A DNA stretch of 64,000 nucleotides from Platycarya strobilacea (GCA_036898215.1 CM072546.1:4774001-4838000), one strand, 5' to 3'; positions 25,233 to 38,195 are shown, counted from the stretch's first letter. The notes: generated from the sequence alone by a model not told the origin. Numbers and translations are program-made.

Positions 25233-27865
25233 ATTACTGCTGGCCGCGGGTACACCAAAATAACATATAAAGCGCGCACATTAATATAGCAACGGGCCAT
25301 ATTACAAAAATAATAAATAAAACTTACATTATTATATATAATTATAGGGCCATCGATTGGCTAAAAGCTGCCTAGAACTAGAAATATGAGCAGCAGGATA
25401 TACACATACGAGTACTGATAGGTTACTATTTATTTATTATTATTTTATTATTTCTTAGTGTATTTAATTATTTAATTATTTTATTTTAAGTATTTTTTAA
25501 TGTTTTTAATTATTAAGAAAAAATAAATAAAAATATGTAACTTTTTTAATATTTACTTTTTTAATCATTCAATAAAATTAAAAATTAAAAAAAATTAAAT
25601 ATAAAAAAATTATAAAAAATAATAAAATAGTAATAATACTGTATGATAACACCCATGAGTACATTGTCGGCTCACTAGTAGTATTACTTAATAAAAATTT
25701 TTTAGATTGAGAGATCAGATAATTTAAGATGAATATAATTATTTTTTAATATTATTATTATTTTAAAATTAAAAAAATTAAATTAAAATTAAAAAAATAT
25801 TGAAATTTATATTTATTTAAAAAATTAAAAAAATATAATTATAAAAAAAAAAATTAGATGAATTCACTTTCAATCTAAACGGAGCCTTAATCTAACATTG
25901 CCGTTTGGACGTTTTGTGATTGTACTCTTTGTGGACGTACGTTGAATAATTACGGGGAGTCCCAATTATGATCTGTCCTTTCTGCAGATATCATTTAGAT
26001 TTGATATATATATATATATATATATATATTAGGACTACTAATTAATAAAGATTAACACACAGCATGATCGGGACCGACCGGTTTAATAACGATTAACATT
26101 GCGGTTTGGAGTTCAAAATCTCCCTATTCGATTATATTAAAAACAAAATAAAAAACATTGCGGCCTGGAGGCTTCAATCATAGAGCAAGGTACGTGGCTA
26201 GCTTAATTATATTAGGACTAGTAATTATTAATGATAATATAATCAATTTGAGATATCCTAAAGATCGATCGAGTCGACTTTTTGAATAAAAACAGCTCGT
26301 TATTTTTTGAGGTGGTAGGCGACATATCCATGTTATTAGGATCGGCGGATTCCAACGATCTTACTCTTACGATAACGATCCCCAACAACTTCTGACGAAG
26401 CCCTACAGCCTTAAATTCAAAATGAGTTCGTTTCGATGGTATGGACAATATCACTCAGCGCTATCGACGATCGATCTGTTTGGCTGAGGGTCGAATTTTT
26501 CTTAAAATTATTTTTATTTTATTTTTTTATTGTATTTTTTATTATATTTTTATATTTTTTATTGTATTTTTTATTATGTTTATGGTCAAAATATAATTAG
26601 ACAGCTTTTGACACTAAAAGCAATCCGACCAACCTCCAACATCACCCTAATATAATATAAGTTATTATATAGTCATGGTGCATGTAAAGAGTATAATATA
26701 TACATATTAATAACTTTAGGCTCATAATAAATAATAATTAACTTATATATTTTGCCTTCTATTTCTCATATCGTGTACGTAGAATTAGATGGGCCATGTA
26801 TGCATACAGTTTAATCATACAGCATGATCGACGTCAGATCCATTAGTTTAGGATTGATGATCTAGTCATTAATTGCTAGAGATTTTATCAATTAATTATA
26901 ATGGATATTAATTTCTCCGATTATCTGAGTGGGATGCACACATCTTATATCCACCTCAAACGTACGTCATAGTGCATGGTTGGTGGTCACTTTGTTCAAT
27001 AAGCTACTGCATATCTCCCAAATATTATTTTTTTCTAAGAAAAATTCTTTATAATCTTGTTTTGATTTCATTTTTAAATTATAATTTTAAGGTAAATTAT
27101 GAATTGCTGACTCTTTCCATTCGGTTTGTTTAATAAATTGAGTTTTATTATTTATAATTCATTTCGTATTTTTAATTTATTTCAACCACTCATTTTAAAT
27201 TTTAACTCATTTCAATTACTTATTCTATTACTATTCATAATTTATCTCATCTCATCTCTAAATCTAAACCATCCTATTTATCTTCTATTTTAACAGAATT
27301 GAGGGTCATGACTTGCCATGCCAAACCCAGGAATATTTGGGATGTTGATCCATGAAGGAATTAATGGAATATGCGACTCTGTAGGAAAATGGCATTACGA
27401 GGTACTCTATATAACAGCCATATATAGATGCTTAGTACTATTTTACATACAAGTTTTATACACTCTAATTAATTTGACCCATCAAATAGGATAATTCTTT
27501 TTATTGTAAAGTATATCTAATATATCATATTAAATTAAATTAAGTTTTTGAATAAATTTTATTTTGTAAAACTTTTCATTTGTAGATCTAACGTCCATTT
27601 CTCACAAACAAGTAAAACGGATAAACATCTAAAAGTTGAATTGTGTTACAACACTAAGAGAAAGAAAAAATATTAACCTTCGACGTACTAAATAAGCTGA
27701 AAAATTTACAAAAGGATGATAATAAAGTTAAAGCAACTTGTATCGATCAGTAATACTATTGTTAACGTCGTGTTTTGTATATTTATGGGCTGTGTTCCAA
27801 CAACTTGGGTCCTTAGACAACTTTCACCTGCACACTTAGAGCAAGCTTAGAGAATGGAGGGCTTG
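25233..27865. other. AT-rich intergenic region, no gene recognised
   Basis: Low-complexity A/T-rich blocks (about 25430-25640, 25730-25850, 26500-26590), an (AT)n tract at about 26006-26030 and a truncated SINE at 26111-26153. No open frame had recognisable coding content. Confidence 0.5.
26111..26153 (+). mobile_element. 5'-truncated SINE tail with target-site duplication
   Basis: A 43-bp insert (gttcaaaatctcccta then an A-rich tail) is flanked by 16-bp direct repeats aacattgcggYYtgga at 26095-26110 and 26154-26169, which differ at two positions. The insert matches the box-B end and A-rich tail of the SINE at 55798-55889. Confidence 0.5.
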
Positions 27866-27868
27866 GTG

Positions 27869-30800
27869 CACTACAAGAAATAGAGATTTTTGTCACTAGT
27901 TCTTTTGCCGCCATATACAATTTTGGTAAATTGTAAGCTAATGACACAAAAAGTGTTTGTAAAAAAAAAAAAAAAGCTTTTTGTCACCATATAATGCTAT
28001 CAAGTAAAATCTTGTAGGAAAAAATGTTTTTTGGTGAAAAACAATATTTTTTTTGTGGCGATTTTGTCTCCTAGCAATTAAATTTTTGAAGAGTAGCCTT
28101 CGTTCATTACAATTTTTGCCGCAAGCAAAAATTTAGTGGGCAAAAGCTTTTTACGATAACTTTGTGTTGCGACAAATAGATTTGGAGATGATATGGTTTC
28201 TTTGTGACATATTTATTTTTGCGGTGAGTAAAATGTTGTGGGATAAAGTTTTGTGTGGCAAGAAAAACTTTTTGAGGCGAGTTGTTGTTGTCGCAAATAA
28301 TGTCCCAGTGGCCCAACAAGTATTGAAGGAAATGGTGTCGTTTTATGGCTTGGTGACTTAAAGCCAACTTTTCCCTCTTCTTCCTCGAAACACTTCACAT
28401 TTTTCTCTGTGTTCTCCCTTCTCTTAACCCTAGCCCTAGGTGACGACCACCCTTCCCCCAAAACATCCCCCACGACCTCTCTCTAGAAATCTGAGTGTCC
28501 CATCGACGGTCTGGCATTCTCATAGGTTTCTTCATCTGGAAATTGGTAAGCCTCTACCCTTGACCCTCTATTTTAGTCTGAGTTTCTCATTTGTGCTCTT
28601 ACTCTCACTTCTTAGGAGGCGACTTTTCAAACCCTAGATCGCTTTGTCTGAAGTGGTGCAACCTTTCTTAGCCCTTCGCTCATTCGTCGTTGTCTCTTGC
28701 CTCTTCAGTCTTCGCGCACTCTCCTCTAAATCAAATTTTTCTTTTTTTTTTCTTTTCTTTATTTTGTTGTGTATGTGGATGAAAGGAGTTGTATTCATGT
28801 CATTTTGTTGAGATTTTTTTGAGATTTTGTTTTGTATATAGGATGCACATATATATGGCTATGGATTTTCATTTTGTTGTGTGAGTCTGTGAAAATCTGT
28901 CCTATATGTACTGACTATGTAGGATGCACATTATATAATTAAATGGCTCGTCCTCCCTTGTCTCACGGTTGGCCTCCTAAAATCGAGGCCCTCCCATGAC
29001 CCAGCCCCTCTTCTTGTGCAGTATGTGTATAAAGCTTGTAAGTTTCGTCAATGTGCGGTGTTGGTGTGTAAACGGTATGGGCAGATTTCATATGTTGGTT
29101 GTATTGGTATGCTTGATTTGGATGTGTTATACTTTTGGATGTAAGGTAATAAATGAAACTTGATTTGGTGTTAAATTAGTGTTGGATTGGATTTAATTGT
29201 GTGTGGATAAATGGTAATGTAGTTGTAATTGGGGATGTTGGTGAAGTGAGATTTAATTACAGTTTATGGGGTAAAGTACCTGGTTTGAGTGTGTTGTCAC
29301 TTAATTCTTCTACTTCCTTCTTTATCAATTTGGTTTAACTGAATTATATGTGGTTAGCTTTGTGCTGGTTCTCAGCAAAGTCATTATTTTAGCCTCGTTA
29401 TAATTTAACTATTAGTTTACTTGTATAAAAAAAATATATTTAACTATTATTTTGTTATGAGACTCATGAAAAAAATTGGTATTTCACTTTTTAGCATAGG
29501 ACGACCAAGTAGTCTTATAAAACCTCTAGGTCCCACTTAGCAGCAAAAAATTTGCAATCCATTTTGTCAGATTTTTAAGAAAGTATAATTGATGCTATTA
29601 TATTTTATTTTAACCAAAATCTTCCATTTAGGGTAGAAGCAGATCATGTTCTCAGCACATGGATTAATTTTTTGGAAGATACTTTGGTTCTTCAACGCTC
29701 ACATGTAGAAACTAAGGACAAGCATGTCAAGTACCCCTTAATATTTATTTTTCTGCATTTTGTGAGGGGGAGGGGGCCTCCCCTTTTTGTTTCACATTAC
29801 ATTCCTCTTCCAATCTTTAATCTCAAGTACCCCTTTCTGTTTTATCTCTATTTAATTGGATTAATAGTTATTCATCTCAAATCAAGTTGAGAAGATATTT
29901 GTGAATCTAATTAATTCAAATCTTTATTGTAGAAAAATTAATAGATATATTGCTTTAAATCAATAGCATGAAAATTAGCAGGGACTTTAGGATGAAGAAA
30001 ACTATATCTTATATGAGAAAATTTCCTTATTTTTGGTCAATTGTCTTGTCACCTGAATAGTAATATGATTAGCTCGGGTTATGCTATACACCACATTGCT
30101 TATATTGTTGTATCTAGTTTGACACTCGCTAGGCAAGTTAATTTTCTTTCCATCTAGAAATTTATGTATTTTTCTATTTACGTAAACTACAATTCATAAT
30201 ATTGATTTTAATTTGCTTCTCATCTGTAACAGATCTGCTACTTAGAGCTCTGTAGTTACTCAACCAGTACCGACTGTAAATCCATTTGGACCACTCCCTG
30301 CAATGCCTCAAATGTCAATTGGTCGTGTTGGAAAAGGACCTTCGATTCAATATGTAAATTCTGCCTTGCCTGTAATATGATTGTTTGGAACTTCCATTGT
30401 TTCTCATATATATATATATATATATATAATATGTTGATTTAATGGCTTTATTTATTGATATTTGAGTATAGGTGTGCTGTTTTATCATTTTATTCAGCAG
30501 AGGAAAATGAGATGAGTTTGAACTTGGTATTGGTTTTTTTCTCTTTTAGGTTGTTAATTAACTTGCTCCTGTTAGGAAATATCATGCTAAGAATGATGGT
30601 CCATAGGTGGAAATGTTGCTTTAGTCAAATGTTAAGCTGAGTTTTTGAGTGATGATTACTTATTTGTACTTAAGATTAATTACTTCTTGTTGTACACAGG
30701 TTACTTTCTTTGGTGATGATGAAGAAAGTTCCAGCATACCAAAGACATATGCTCTTTTTATTCCTAGAAAAAATCCAAGAGCATTGTTCTAAAGTACCAT

Positions 30801-32273
30801 GGAGCAGTCACCTCTGAGAGCTAGTGCTAAGAAAGTATCTCCATTTAAGGATATGTCTACTCTAGTTCATGAGAATGGTAAAACCCTGTTATTAGTTGTT
30901 GTATTTGACTTAAGGTGTGCTTGAGTGCATTTGGGGTAGAAACAAAGACTGTTTTACAAACTTGTCGTGGTTCTATGTTTGTTGCTTTGTATGATAAGCT
31001 CTTTTTTAGTATAGCTAATTACTTTGAAATTAGCATGGTGTTCTTTGTCAAATTTTGCGTATGAAATATTTTTTTTTGAAGGGCGTGGTTTACATTTATT
31101 GTGAAGGGCATGGTTTGCGTATGAAACATTTTTTTTGAATCTTGGCATATTGTCCAATCCTTTTCCTTGAGCTTTGTATTTTTTGATGTCCCTAAGTAGG
31201 CTTGCTTTAGTTGTTCTAAACCTATATTATTCTTCCAAATATCTTAGTTATGTGCATTCAAACTGAAAATGTAGTTCTGAAGTTGCACTTCTAGACAATT
31301 TTGTCATCCTTATGTTGTGCTATTACGTATATTCTATCAACTCTTGTTATGTGTTTTTTTGTATGTTGTTCCCTTGTATGTGTTTTCTTACTCTAAAATT
31401 GATTGCATGGGCTATATAGCCAACCTTACTCAAAATCATACTTTCTATATTGTATTCTTTCGTAGATTTGGATGAGTCATGGAGCTAGTCTAACTCAATT
31501 AGTTATTCTGGTCTGAAGTGCTACTTGTTGGATACATTGCAGTGCAACATATTGGATGCATGAGAGTTTTTGTTACTCTTGCTCTTAAGAGGTTGCTCAA
31601 TATATCTTGTACTTAGATTCTCATTGGGAGTTTTTCTTGTAAATATGTTGGCATAATTTTAATTGTTGTTTTGAAATTGTTATTAGTATTAATTTGAATT
31701 TTCAAGTTTTATATATAATTTTTTAGCCTATATTATGAAGTTGTTTTTATGATTTTTACAATTAATTAATGATTTATTTATTTTCTGAAATCTTTTAGTA
31801 TTTGTCGTGAAGACAACTCGTGAAAAATATTTTTGTCCACAAAATGCTACTTTTTGCTATGAAATTTCCTCGTGGGCATATAGAAGTACATATAATTAGA
31901 CTTGATGGTAAAAGAACATTTGTCGCAAGTTGATAAGAGAGAACATGATGCTAATTTTTTTTTCCACAATTTGTTTCATAGTACAAACTTATTAGCCACG
32001 ACAAGATTTTGTAGAAAATGGATAATAGCCACAAGGTTATAACATTTTTAAATTTTACTCCCATGAGCAAAATTAGCTATTACCACGAAAAATGTTGTTG
32101 GGAAAAAACTATTTGCCACAGAAGTATTAACTTGTGGCAAATGCTCTTTTACCGTGAGTTATATGTCACGAATGTCCCACAAGTCAAATTGGTGGAAAAA
32201 ATACTTTATTCATGAAAATCCAATTTTTAGCCACAAGAATCATTCTTAGCAAAAAACCTTAAATGTTGTAGTG
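27869..32273. mobile_element. Non-autonomous CACTA (En/Spm-type) transposon carrying gene fragments
   Basis: The left end is CACTACAAGAAATAG and the right end is TTGTAGTG, the inverted CACTACAA terminus. Both are flanked by the 3-bp target duplication GTG (27866-27868 and 32274-32276), the size known for CACTA elements. Within about 400 bp of each end are many short subterminal motifs of the TTGYSRC / GYSRCAA kind, such as 'gccacaa', 'gtggcaaa' and 'tgccgcaagc', as expected for transposase binding. The 4.4-kb interior has no recognisable transposase. It contains a degraded NUP98 segment (30233-30877) and leader-like CT-rich sequence near 28360-28640. An (AT)n tract lies near 30410-30428. Confidence 0.88.
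30233..30877 (+). pseudogene. Captured NUP98 (nucleoporin) gene fragment inside a CACTA element
   Basis: Three exon-like pieces separated by intron-like DNA. Piece one (30233 to about 30354) encodes 'NPFGPLPAMPQMSIGRVGK' and 'PSIQY'. Piece two (30562-30606) encodes 'APVRKYHAKNDGP' and then a stop. Piece three (30700-30877) encodes 'FFGDDEESSSIPK', 'ALFIPRKNPRAL', a stop, then 'EQSPLRASAKKVSPFKD' and 'HENG'. Piece three keeps an AG acceptor and a GT donor. The order and sequence match, from memory, the middle region of plant NUP98 upstream of its autoproteolytic domain. Retained introns mean capture from genomic DNA, not a processed cDNA. It has at least two in-frame stops and cannot make nucleoporin. 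Any role would be at the RNA level. Confidence 0.82.
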
Positions 32274-32799
32274 GTGGAGGCTGGGGAGTTTCCAATACCA
32301 AAGTTAGTATATCGTCCTCTGAGTTTATGTATGAACTTAGAGAATTTAGAGAGAATCATTCGAATTTAAACTTTTATACTAAGTTTCTATTTTCTAAGGA
32401 GAACAATTTGTATATGACTCTGCATGACCATGTCCTTTTAACTGATCACTTTAGTCAAAATCATTTAATGCAACGTGATATTTGGAAAGTCATTAATGCA
32501 GTTTGGGAAGTGACATATCTGAGCAAGTACTCGAGGGCAAGGTGTTATCAAGAAAGCTTTAGGGTGGCAAGTCTCGTCTCCTCCATACCATCTCTCTCCG
32601 CATGAGACTGATTTTGTGAGAGGGTTTTACCTATGGGCTGAATGTCTTGCAGGGGGCCCACTGACTCAGTCATTGGAATTGACCATTGGCAGATGGGGTT
32701 TTTTTACTTAATTCCTCAATAATTTCTTGCGGACTTATTATTATATGGGCCGATGGAGAAAAAAGCCACTTACAAATACATTTGGAATAATGGTGGAAT
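32274..32799 (+). other. Unrecognised segment between the CACTA element and a LINE remnant
   Basis: A 92-codon open frame (32327-32605) and, in a nearby frame, a reading with 'FVRGFYLWAECLAGGPLTQ' (about 32610-32670) look more codon-like than the surroundings. I do not recognise a family. The latter could be a fragment of a transposon or organelle-derived sequence. Confidence 0.3.
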
Positions 32800-33280
32800 T
32801 TTTTTTTTCTAATCAAGTTGATAATATAAAGGAAAGAGTCTTATTACAGGAGAATTAAGGAGAATCTTTTATGCTATCTAGAAAAATAAAATACCTAGAG
32901 AAAGATTTTGTAGGTATGCTATCAAATACAAGATTTGTAGCTGCCCATTGCGCTACATAATGCGCATACAAATTAGCAGATCTGTGTGTTTTTTCAAAAC
33001 TCTAACTAAATTGAGTTAAAGCCTTAGACTGAATATTTTCTATAATTGGTGATATTTGCCACGAGATATCCCTACCTTGGATGGTATCAAGTACCTTTTG
33101 TGAATCCCCTTCAAAGATTGCATGCCTTTGTTTCCTGTTGAAAGCCATCTGCACTGCTAAAAAAGCTGCTTTTGCTTCTGCGACTAAAGGAGTGGAAGTG
33201 TTGAATTTTTCTGTTTTAATCTCCAAAATTATTCCGTTATGATCTCTGCATATTACCGCTGCTACTGATTACATTGTCGG
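32800..33280 (-). pseudogene. LINE-type RNase H (RVT_3) remnant with poly(A) tail
   Basis: The minus strand encodes 'VICRDHNGIILEIKTEKF', 'PLVAEAKAAFLAVQMA', 'HAIFEGDSQKVLDTIQG', an in-frame TAG, then 'RSANLYAHYVAQWAA'. These follow the RVT_3 RNase H layout, with EGDS as the metal-site region. A T-run at about 32802-32809 on the plus strand is the poly(A) tail. The 5' part of the element is missing. Confidence 0.8.
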
Positions 33281-34170
33281 TTGTTGGATATTGATTGAGA
33301 TCCGAACGATCCAATTTCTGTCTGGGTGCATTGGCCGTGGGGGTAGCAAACGATCAACGGGATGGCATAAAAGAAATAAGATAGATAAGCAAGTGCGTTT
33401 TGGTAACAAGGAAAAGTTAAGTTCCAAAAGGGTGGCGGGCCGGCGGCAATGGCCGTGGGATCAGATGAGAGGACTGGGATGTAATAGTACACGTGAGGAG
33501 TAGGGAATAAGAGAGAGGAGTATTATCTGGCAGTGGCAGTTGGGGCAGCTGTCTCCAACTTGTTTGACCAGAGAAAGCGACAATTATCCATACATATGCC
33601 ATACGACAGCCAGGCAGCAGTACTGCTTGCTTCTCGATAAATACTTTAGCTGTCTTTGAACTGTAAGGGAGGGATGAGGCAGAAAACAGTCTTGTGTTTT
33701 TGTGCGTGAGAACCAGCTCATTCATACACATGCCTGTCTTTCAGCTTTATTCTATATATCCCCTTCTCCCTCACACTTCTCTGGGGACCACCTCGGCCAA
33801 CTAGGTTTCGCTCCCACCACCTTCAATTCTCCTTTAATTTCTTTCCTAAAATGTTATCCTTTTACTCCTCGTACTTACAAATATTTGAATAAATGCTTAA
33901 ATATTTAATTGCAATTATAGTCTTAAGTAACCATATATATGCATTAATATTATGACTTCAGCTAGCTGCTCAAATTACAAGGGTTTGATCCCCAGCTTAT
34001 AATTTTTGTGGGATCGATACTCAAGCATGAGAGGAATTCGACAAGCATATATGCAAAATACTTTCAAAAGTTTCCAATTTGCCAACTTACGAAAACAAGC
34101 AAACGTATATAATAACTAACAGGAGCGGCAGACAACAACAGGAACAAATTTTTTATTTTTATTTTTATGA
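33281..34170. other. Intergenic, relatively GC-rich; 3' flank of the GDSL gene
   Basis: No gene was recognised. The segment 33400-33720 is less AT-rich than its surroundings and has a CACGTG G-box at about 33490 and a 'cgataaatac' TATA-like element at about 33636 on the plus strand. Open frames on both strands lack similarity to known families. The GDSL 3' UTR should lie just below 34171. Confidence 0.4.
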
Positions 34171-36806
34171 TCAGATGAGTGACAGTTGTTGGACGTTGAT
34201 GGGGTAACAATCGGAGGGTGGGCCGGAGAAAGCTCGCCAAGCAAGAACGGCGTTTGCAACTTCTGTGGGATGGAAGGCATCCCAAAACATATACTGGCTC
34301 CTGTTTAGGCATGGAACTTGAAATGGTAGACACGTTATTTGTCCCCGCCCAATTCCGCAGCAACCTCTATCAATCACGCTGAACCCTGCAATATTATTTT
34401 CTCATCGTTCCAATTGATCATGATCACAACTTATATATATATATATATGATTGGTATACAGACATGCTAGCTAATCTGAATGCTCTATTAATTAGTTTTT
34501 GCCTTTTTGGTCCGTCGTGATATATATAAGGGTATTAATTATATATGATCCTTACCATAAGAGGCAGGGTTATTTAGGATGTCACCAATAGCAGCGTAAG
34601 TGTTGCCATAGACAAAAACCGCGCCGGGGTGGTTGCCGTTGAGCTGCGTGACCAGCGATTTGAGACCCTCATTAAAGGTACCAAGAATCTGATTGACATT
34701 GTCCACGCACCTTCCCGGCACGGCTTGACCTGTCGCTCTCTGGTTAGGGATGCAGCCAAGCGGTCCAACTCCTGCCAGTACAAACTTCCTTAACCCTACA
34801 CTATGCAGCGCCTGGTTTAACAAAATTTTAAACCAGATTATTAATTAATACACAATATTGCATTATAAGAAAAAAAAAAAAACAATTCTTTCATTCCAAC
34901 CCAAAACACATATAACTAAATATATAGTCAATAAAATGGTGAAAATATTTTACATATACCAGAAGTTGGCGGGCATAGCTGTTGAGGAGAAGGTTGGCAA
35001 AATCTGGAGGGCTATAATTGAAGCTGGATGTATACATAGATGGCATGAGGTAGTTGTTGATGTAGTCGTTGCTTCCAAATACCAGAATGGCTATGGATTT
35101 AGCTAAGTATTGGCTCAGGTTCGTCCCATTCATCATCGTTCTTAATTGATTTAATGTGGTCTCAAAGTTCAGCACTTGTTGGCTCAGGCTGTACCGTTGT
35201 CCCTGCATGCATCCGCATATCACAATTATCAATAATTAATACTGCATTTTTTGCTTGAAATTAACATTAATCGTACAATTTAGTAATGGAACCTCCATAA
35301 CTATATATTAATTAGTCTGAATATTGCTTAACTAGAGTACGTACGTAGTGTTGGCCGGATTCATCAAGGATGCCTGCAGCTGCTGAAGCATAGTTCACTC
35401 CAATGAGTATTCTAGTTCCAATCGCGTTTGAATCTGCGAAGGCCGGGAGATATGGAATACCCAACAACCTGCCTGCAAACCAAAGATTAATTCGAAATTA
35501 ATGATCAACTTAATTAATACCTTCTTCTTCCTCAATTATTAGCCCAATTAACTTCTCTTTGAATTGATTCATTTGAACAGCTTGACAATATTATTTACTT
35601 ATCGATCGATCCATATGCGTACTGCCGAATTCTGAAATTACTGTGAACAACACCGACTTCCAATCTTCGATTTAATTTCCAATTTCATCCATTGAAGATT
35701 ACATTATATCTTTAATTATTTTTCCTTTCTTTGTGGGAGAAATATTAATGTTAATTCTTTTTTCTTTTGGTGGCCTAAAATGAAGCGAGTTGGGGGAGGG
35801 GGGAGGCTGGATTTCCCTTTAATGAAGCGAGTTGGGCCTAAAATCTGCTAGCTTTTATATATTATGGTACTTATCATTGCCCATATATGTTCGTCGAACA
35901 CTAATGCATGCATGCTTCGAAGGAATATCTAGTTATCTACCCAATTAGGTGCGATGTCAGCGCCATGTATATCTAGTCTCGGTGACATGCAAGACATGCC
36001 TACTAAATTTGAATGAAACACTTAATTAGAAGTCCATTAATTAAAATATTAAAATATGATCAGGATCCGGAAGAGCATGATCGCAAGAACAACAAAATTA
36101 AAGCAACAACGACGTTGATCATGAATATTAATTAAGCATACAAAACAGCCATATGAAGCTAGCTAGCTTGATATATATAATACTTGGGTTCATCTCATGA
36201 TTCTCTCTAAGGTTGTATCACTCTATATATTATCATGATTAATTAGGTTCTTGCGCAAGAAGCTGGTTTCTATGACATGATCTCAAATTTATCAATTATA
36301 TATAGTTTAAAACAACATCTAAAAGTACTCTTGAAACAACCAGCCATGGATGAATATATATATATATAATAAAAATTAAGATGTTTCTCTCCATTTCTTT
36401 AGAAAAATAAATGCCAAAAGGAAAAAAGAAATGGATTAATGTTCTTTAATTTGCTGGAACGCCAACGTACATTATACACATGAAATTAAATATATAGTGC
36501 CTTAGAAAGTTTATTACCTAGCATATCAACAAAGGTTTCGCCATTAGTGAATCTTCCAGTAGGGCCACTTTTGAAATCACAACCATAAGGAAAGTAATTG
36601 GCTTTAGCTATGGAGCTTAGGAAGTTGTTGTTACCAACATCAACCAAGGAATCTCCGAACACAAACATTGCTGGAACCCGCTCATGTGACCCACCGGCAG
36701 CAACGACCCCATTAGAGAATTGCAGGATTATAAGCATCACAGTCGTTGTGAACCAGTACAGCTTTTGATTAGAAATTGTAACAGTTTTCTTTACTTCCTC
36801 CTCCAT
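34171..36806 (-). CDS. GDSL esterase/lipase, secreted
   Basis: Five coding exons on the minus strand: 36806-36518, 35472-35345, 35202-34960, 34811-34556, 34385-34171. All have GT-AG junctions and consistent phases, giving 376 residues, the usual size for plant GDSL lipases. A hydrophobic signal segment covers about residues 17-36. Block I 'FGDSLVDVGNN' holds nucleophile Ser53. Block II lies in 'GVNYASAAAGI'. Block III is 'FGSNDYINNY' (Asn184). Block V 'DAFHPTE' gives Asp341 and His344. All catalytic residues are present. I chose ATG 36806 because it directly precedes the signal peptide; an in-frame ATG at 36848 would add 14 residues. The family hydrolyses acyl esters, often in the cell wall or cuticle. 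The substrate cannot be told. It resembles, from memory, the At1g71250 type. Confidence 0.93.
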
Positions 36807-36848
36807 TATTGTTTCCCGGTAACGGAAAAAATTAGGAAGATCAGACAT

Positions 36849-37537
36849 GTTTTGGAGATGAAAATGAATGCTGGTGGCCGGGAATATAAAGGTGGCGAGA
36901 AGGGAGGTGAAATCTGTCCATTTGGAAACGGCTAATCATGCATTTAATGCAAGCAATACACATGTTATGTTGCATTTGTGTAAGCCTTTTCCCCCGACTT
37001 TCAGCCGGTCTTTTTAACGTTCGTTTTGCCTTTCTAAGTTTTGGATGTCCGTTTCTTTCCTTCTTTGCATCTAAACAAGGACAGTACACGTCAAGGTTTC
37101 TATGAGTAAAATCTCATATAGACTAGCTAGTAACCGATCAGCCTAACAAAGACAAATTTTAAGGACGTTTCTGCATGATATTCTTCAGCGATCTCATGCT
37201 CTTTTGAGCTTTGGAACATCATTGTCATTATTCAGAGGAAACGCCAAAATGTATATATAATATAGATTACAATTTACAATAAATTGAAGATTTAATAAAC
37301 TAGCTAGCATATATATATGTATGTATGTATGTATGTAGATATATATCCTCCATAATGGCGTGCATGTACAATATTCCTAAGCGGGCCGGTGATCGAGGGG
37401 ATCAATATTTTTAATAAATTGTAAAATGGATCAACAAGGGGCCCGTATAAGAATAATATATTGTTAAGTACATGAGTCCAATGCATTTAATACTAGCAGG
37501 CAATTATTAGGAGGCCGCATGCATATTGCTGCATGAT
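36849..37537. other. Upstream region of the GDSL gene
   Basis: Presumed promoter and leader of the minus-strand GDSL gene. A short (TATG)n run lies at about 37316-37335. No clear TATA box could be fixed on the minus strand. No other gene recognised. Confidence 0.4.
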
Positions 37538-37542
37538 ATATT

Positions 37543-37965
37543 TGTTGGATTTTTTGCTCCTTGAATCCCACACGGGAAAGGAGTGGGAGAGGGGCAATGC
37601 CAAGTGGGTTATAAAATGAGGCCTAGCCTCATTGGTTTAAACACACCAGTCAGAGACTTATCTAGTACTTTTGACTTTAGTAAAATTCTTCTATTGTCCT
37701 TTTTGTATGTAAAAGAAAGAGAGGTGAAAGTTAGAGTTTTACTAGTGGGAAAAGTTTTTGTGGGTGTCGTTGGGGTGAGGAGAAAAATTGTGTGATTGTA
37801 ATAATTTTTCACATAGTATATTTTCTTCTCTGGGTCTGGTGGTTTTTCTCCTGTTTTGGAGTTTTCCACGTAAATTCTTGTGTTGTGTTTATTTCTCTAT
37901 TTTTCTTGTTATTTAGTTAAAAGTAGATCCTGGTGAGGGGAATTTGGAAGCCCAGATTCCCAACA
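37543..37965 (+). repeat. 5' LTR of the Gag-only element
   Basis: 423 bp with TG...CA ends, followed directly by the primer-binding site. A TATA-like 'ttataaaatgagg' at about 37609 inside the LTR is a likely U3 promoter, also present in the other LTR. Confidence 0.9.
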
Positions 37966-38195
37966 GTGGTATTAGAACCACTAGGTTCTTTTTCCAAGGT
38001 GGAACTTTGGTGTGGTAGTGTGAATACGTATGATCTAAGGAGGTTTTGTCTAGGAGATTGTAAATTTTAAGTGTGTCCGTTGTGACCCTCCAATCTTTCC
38101 TGAGAACCTTGAAGTTCTGTTTAAGAAAAATTAGTCTTTCCTGGGAACTTACTTAGTGGGTACTATTCATTTCTACAGTAAAATTCATCGAAATT

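Noticed and set aside
33417..33731. 104-codon minus-strand frame in a GC-richer segment
   Set aside because: No similarity and no codon pattern. An overlapping plus-strand frame is equally long, suggesting composition rather than coding.
33481..33780. MicroRNA precursor hairpin
   Set aside because: No strong stem of about 21 bp could be found by eye, and no known plant microRNA sequence was recognised here or elsewhere in the window.
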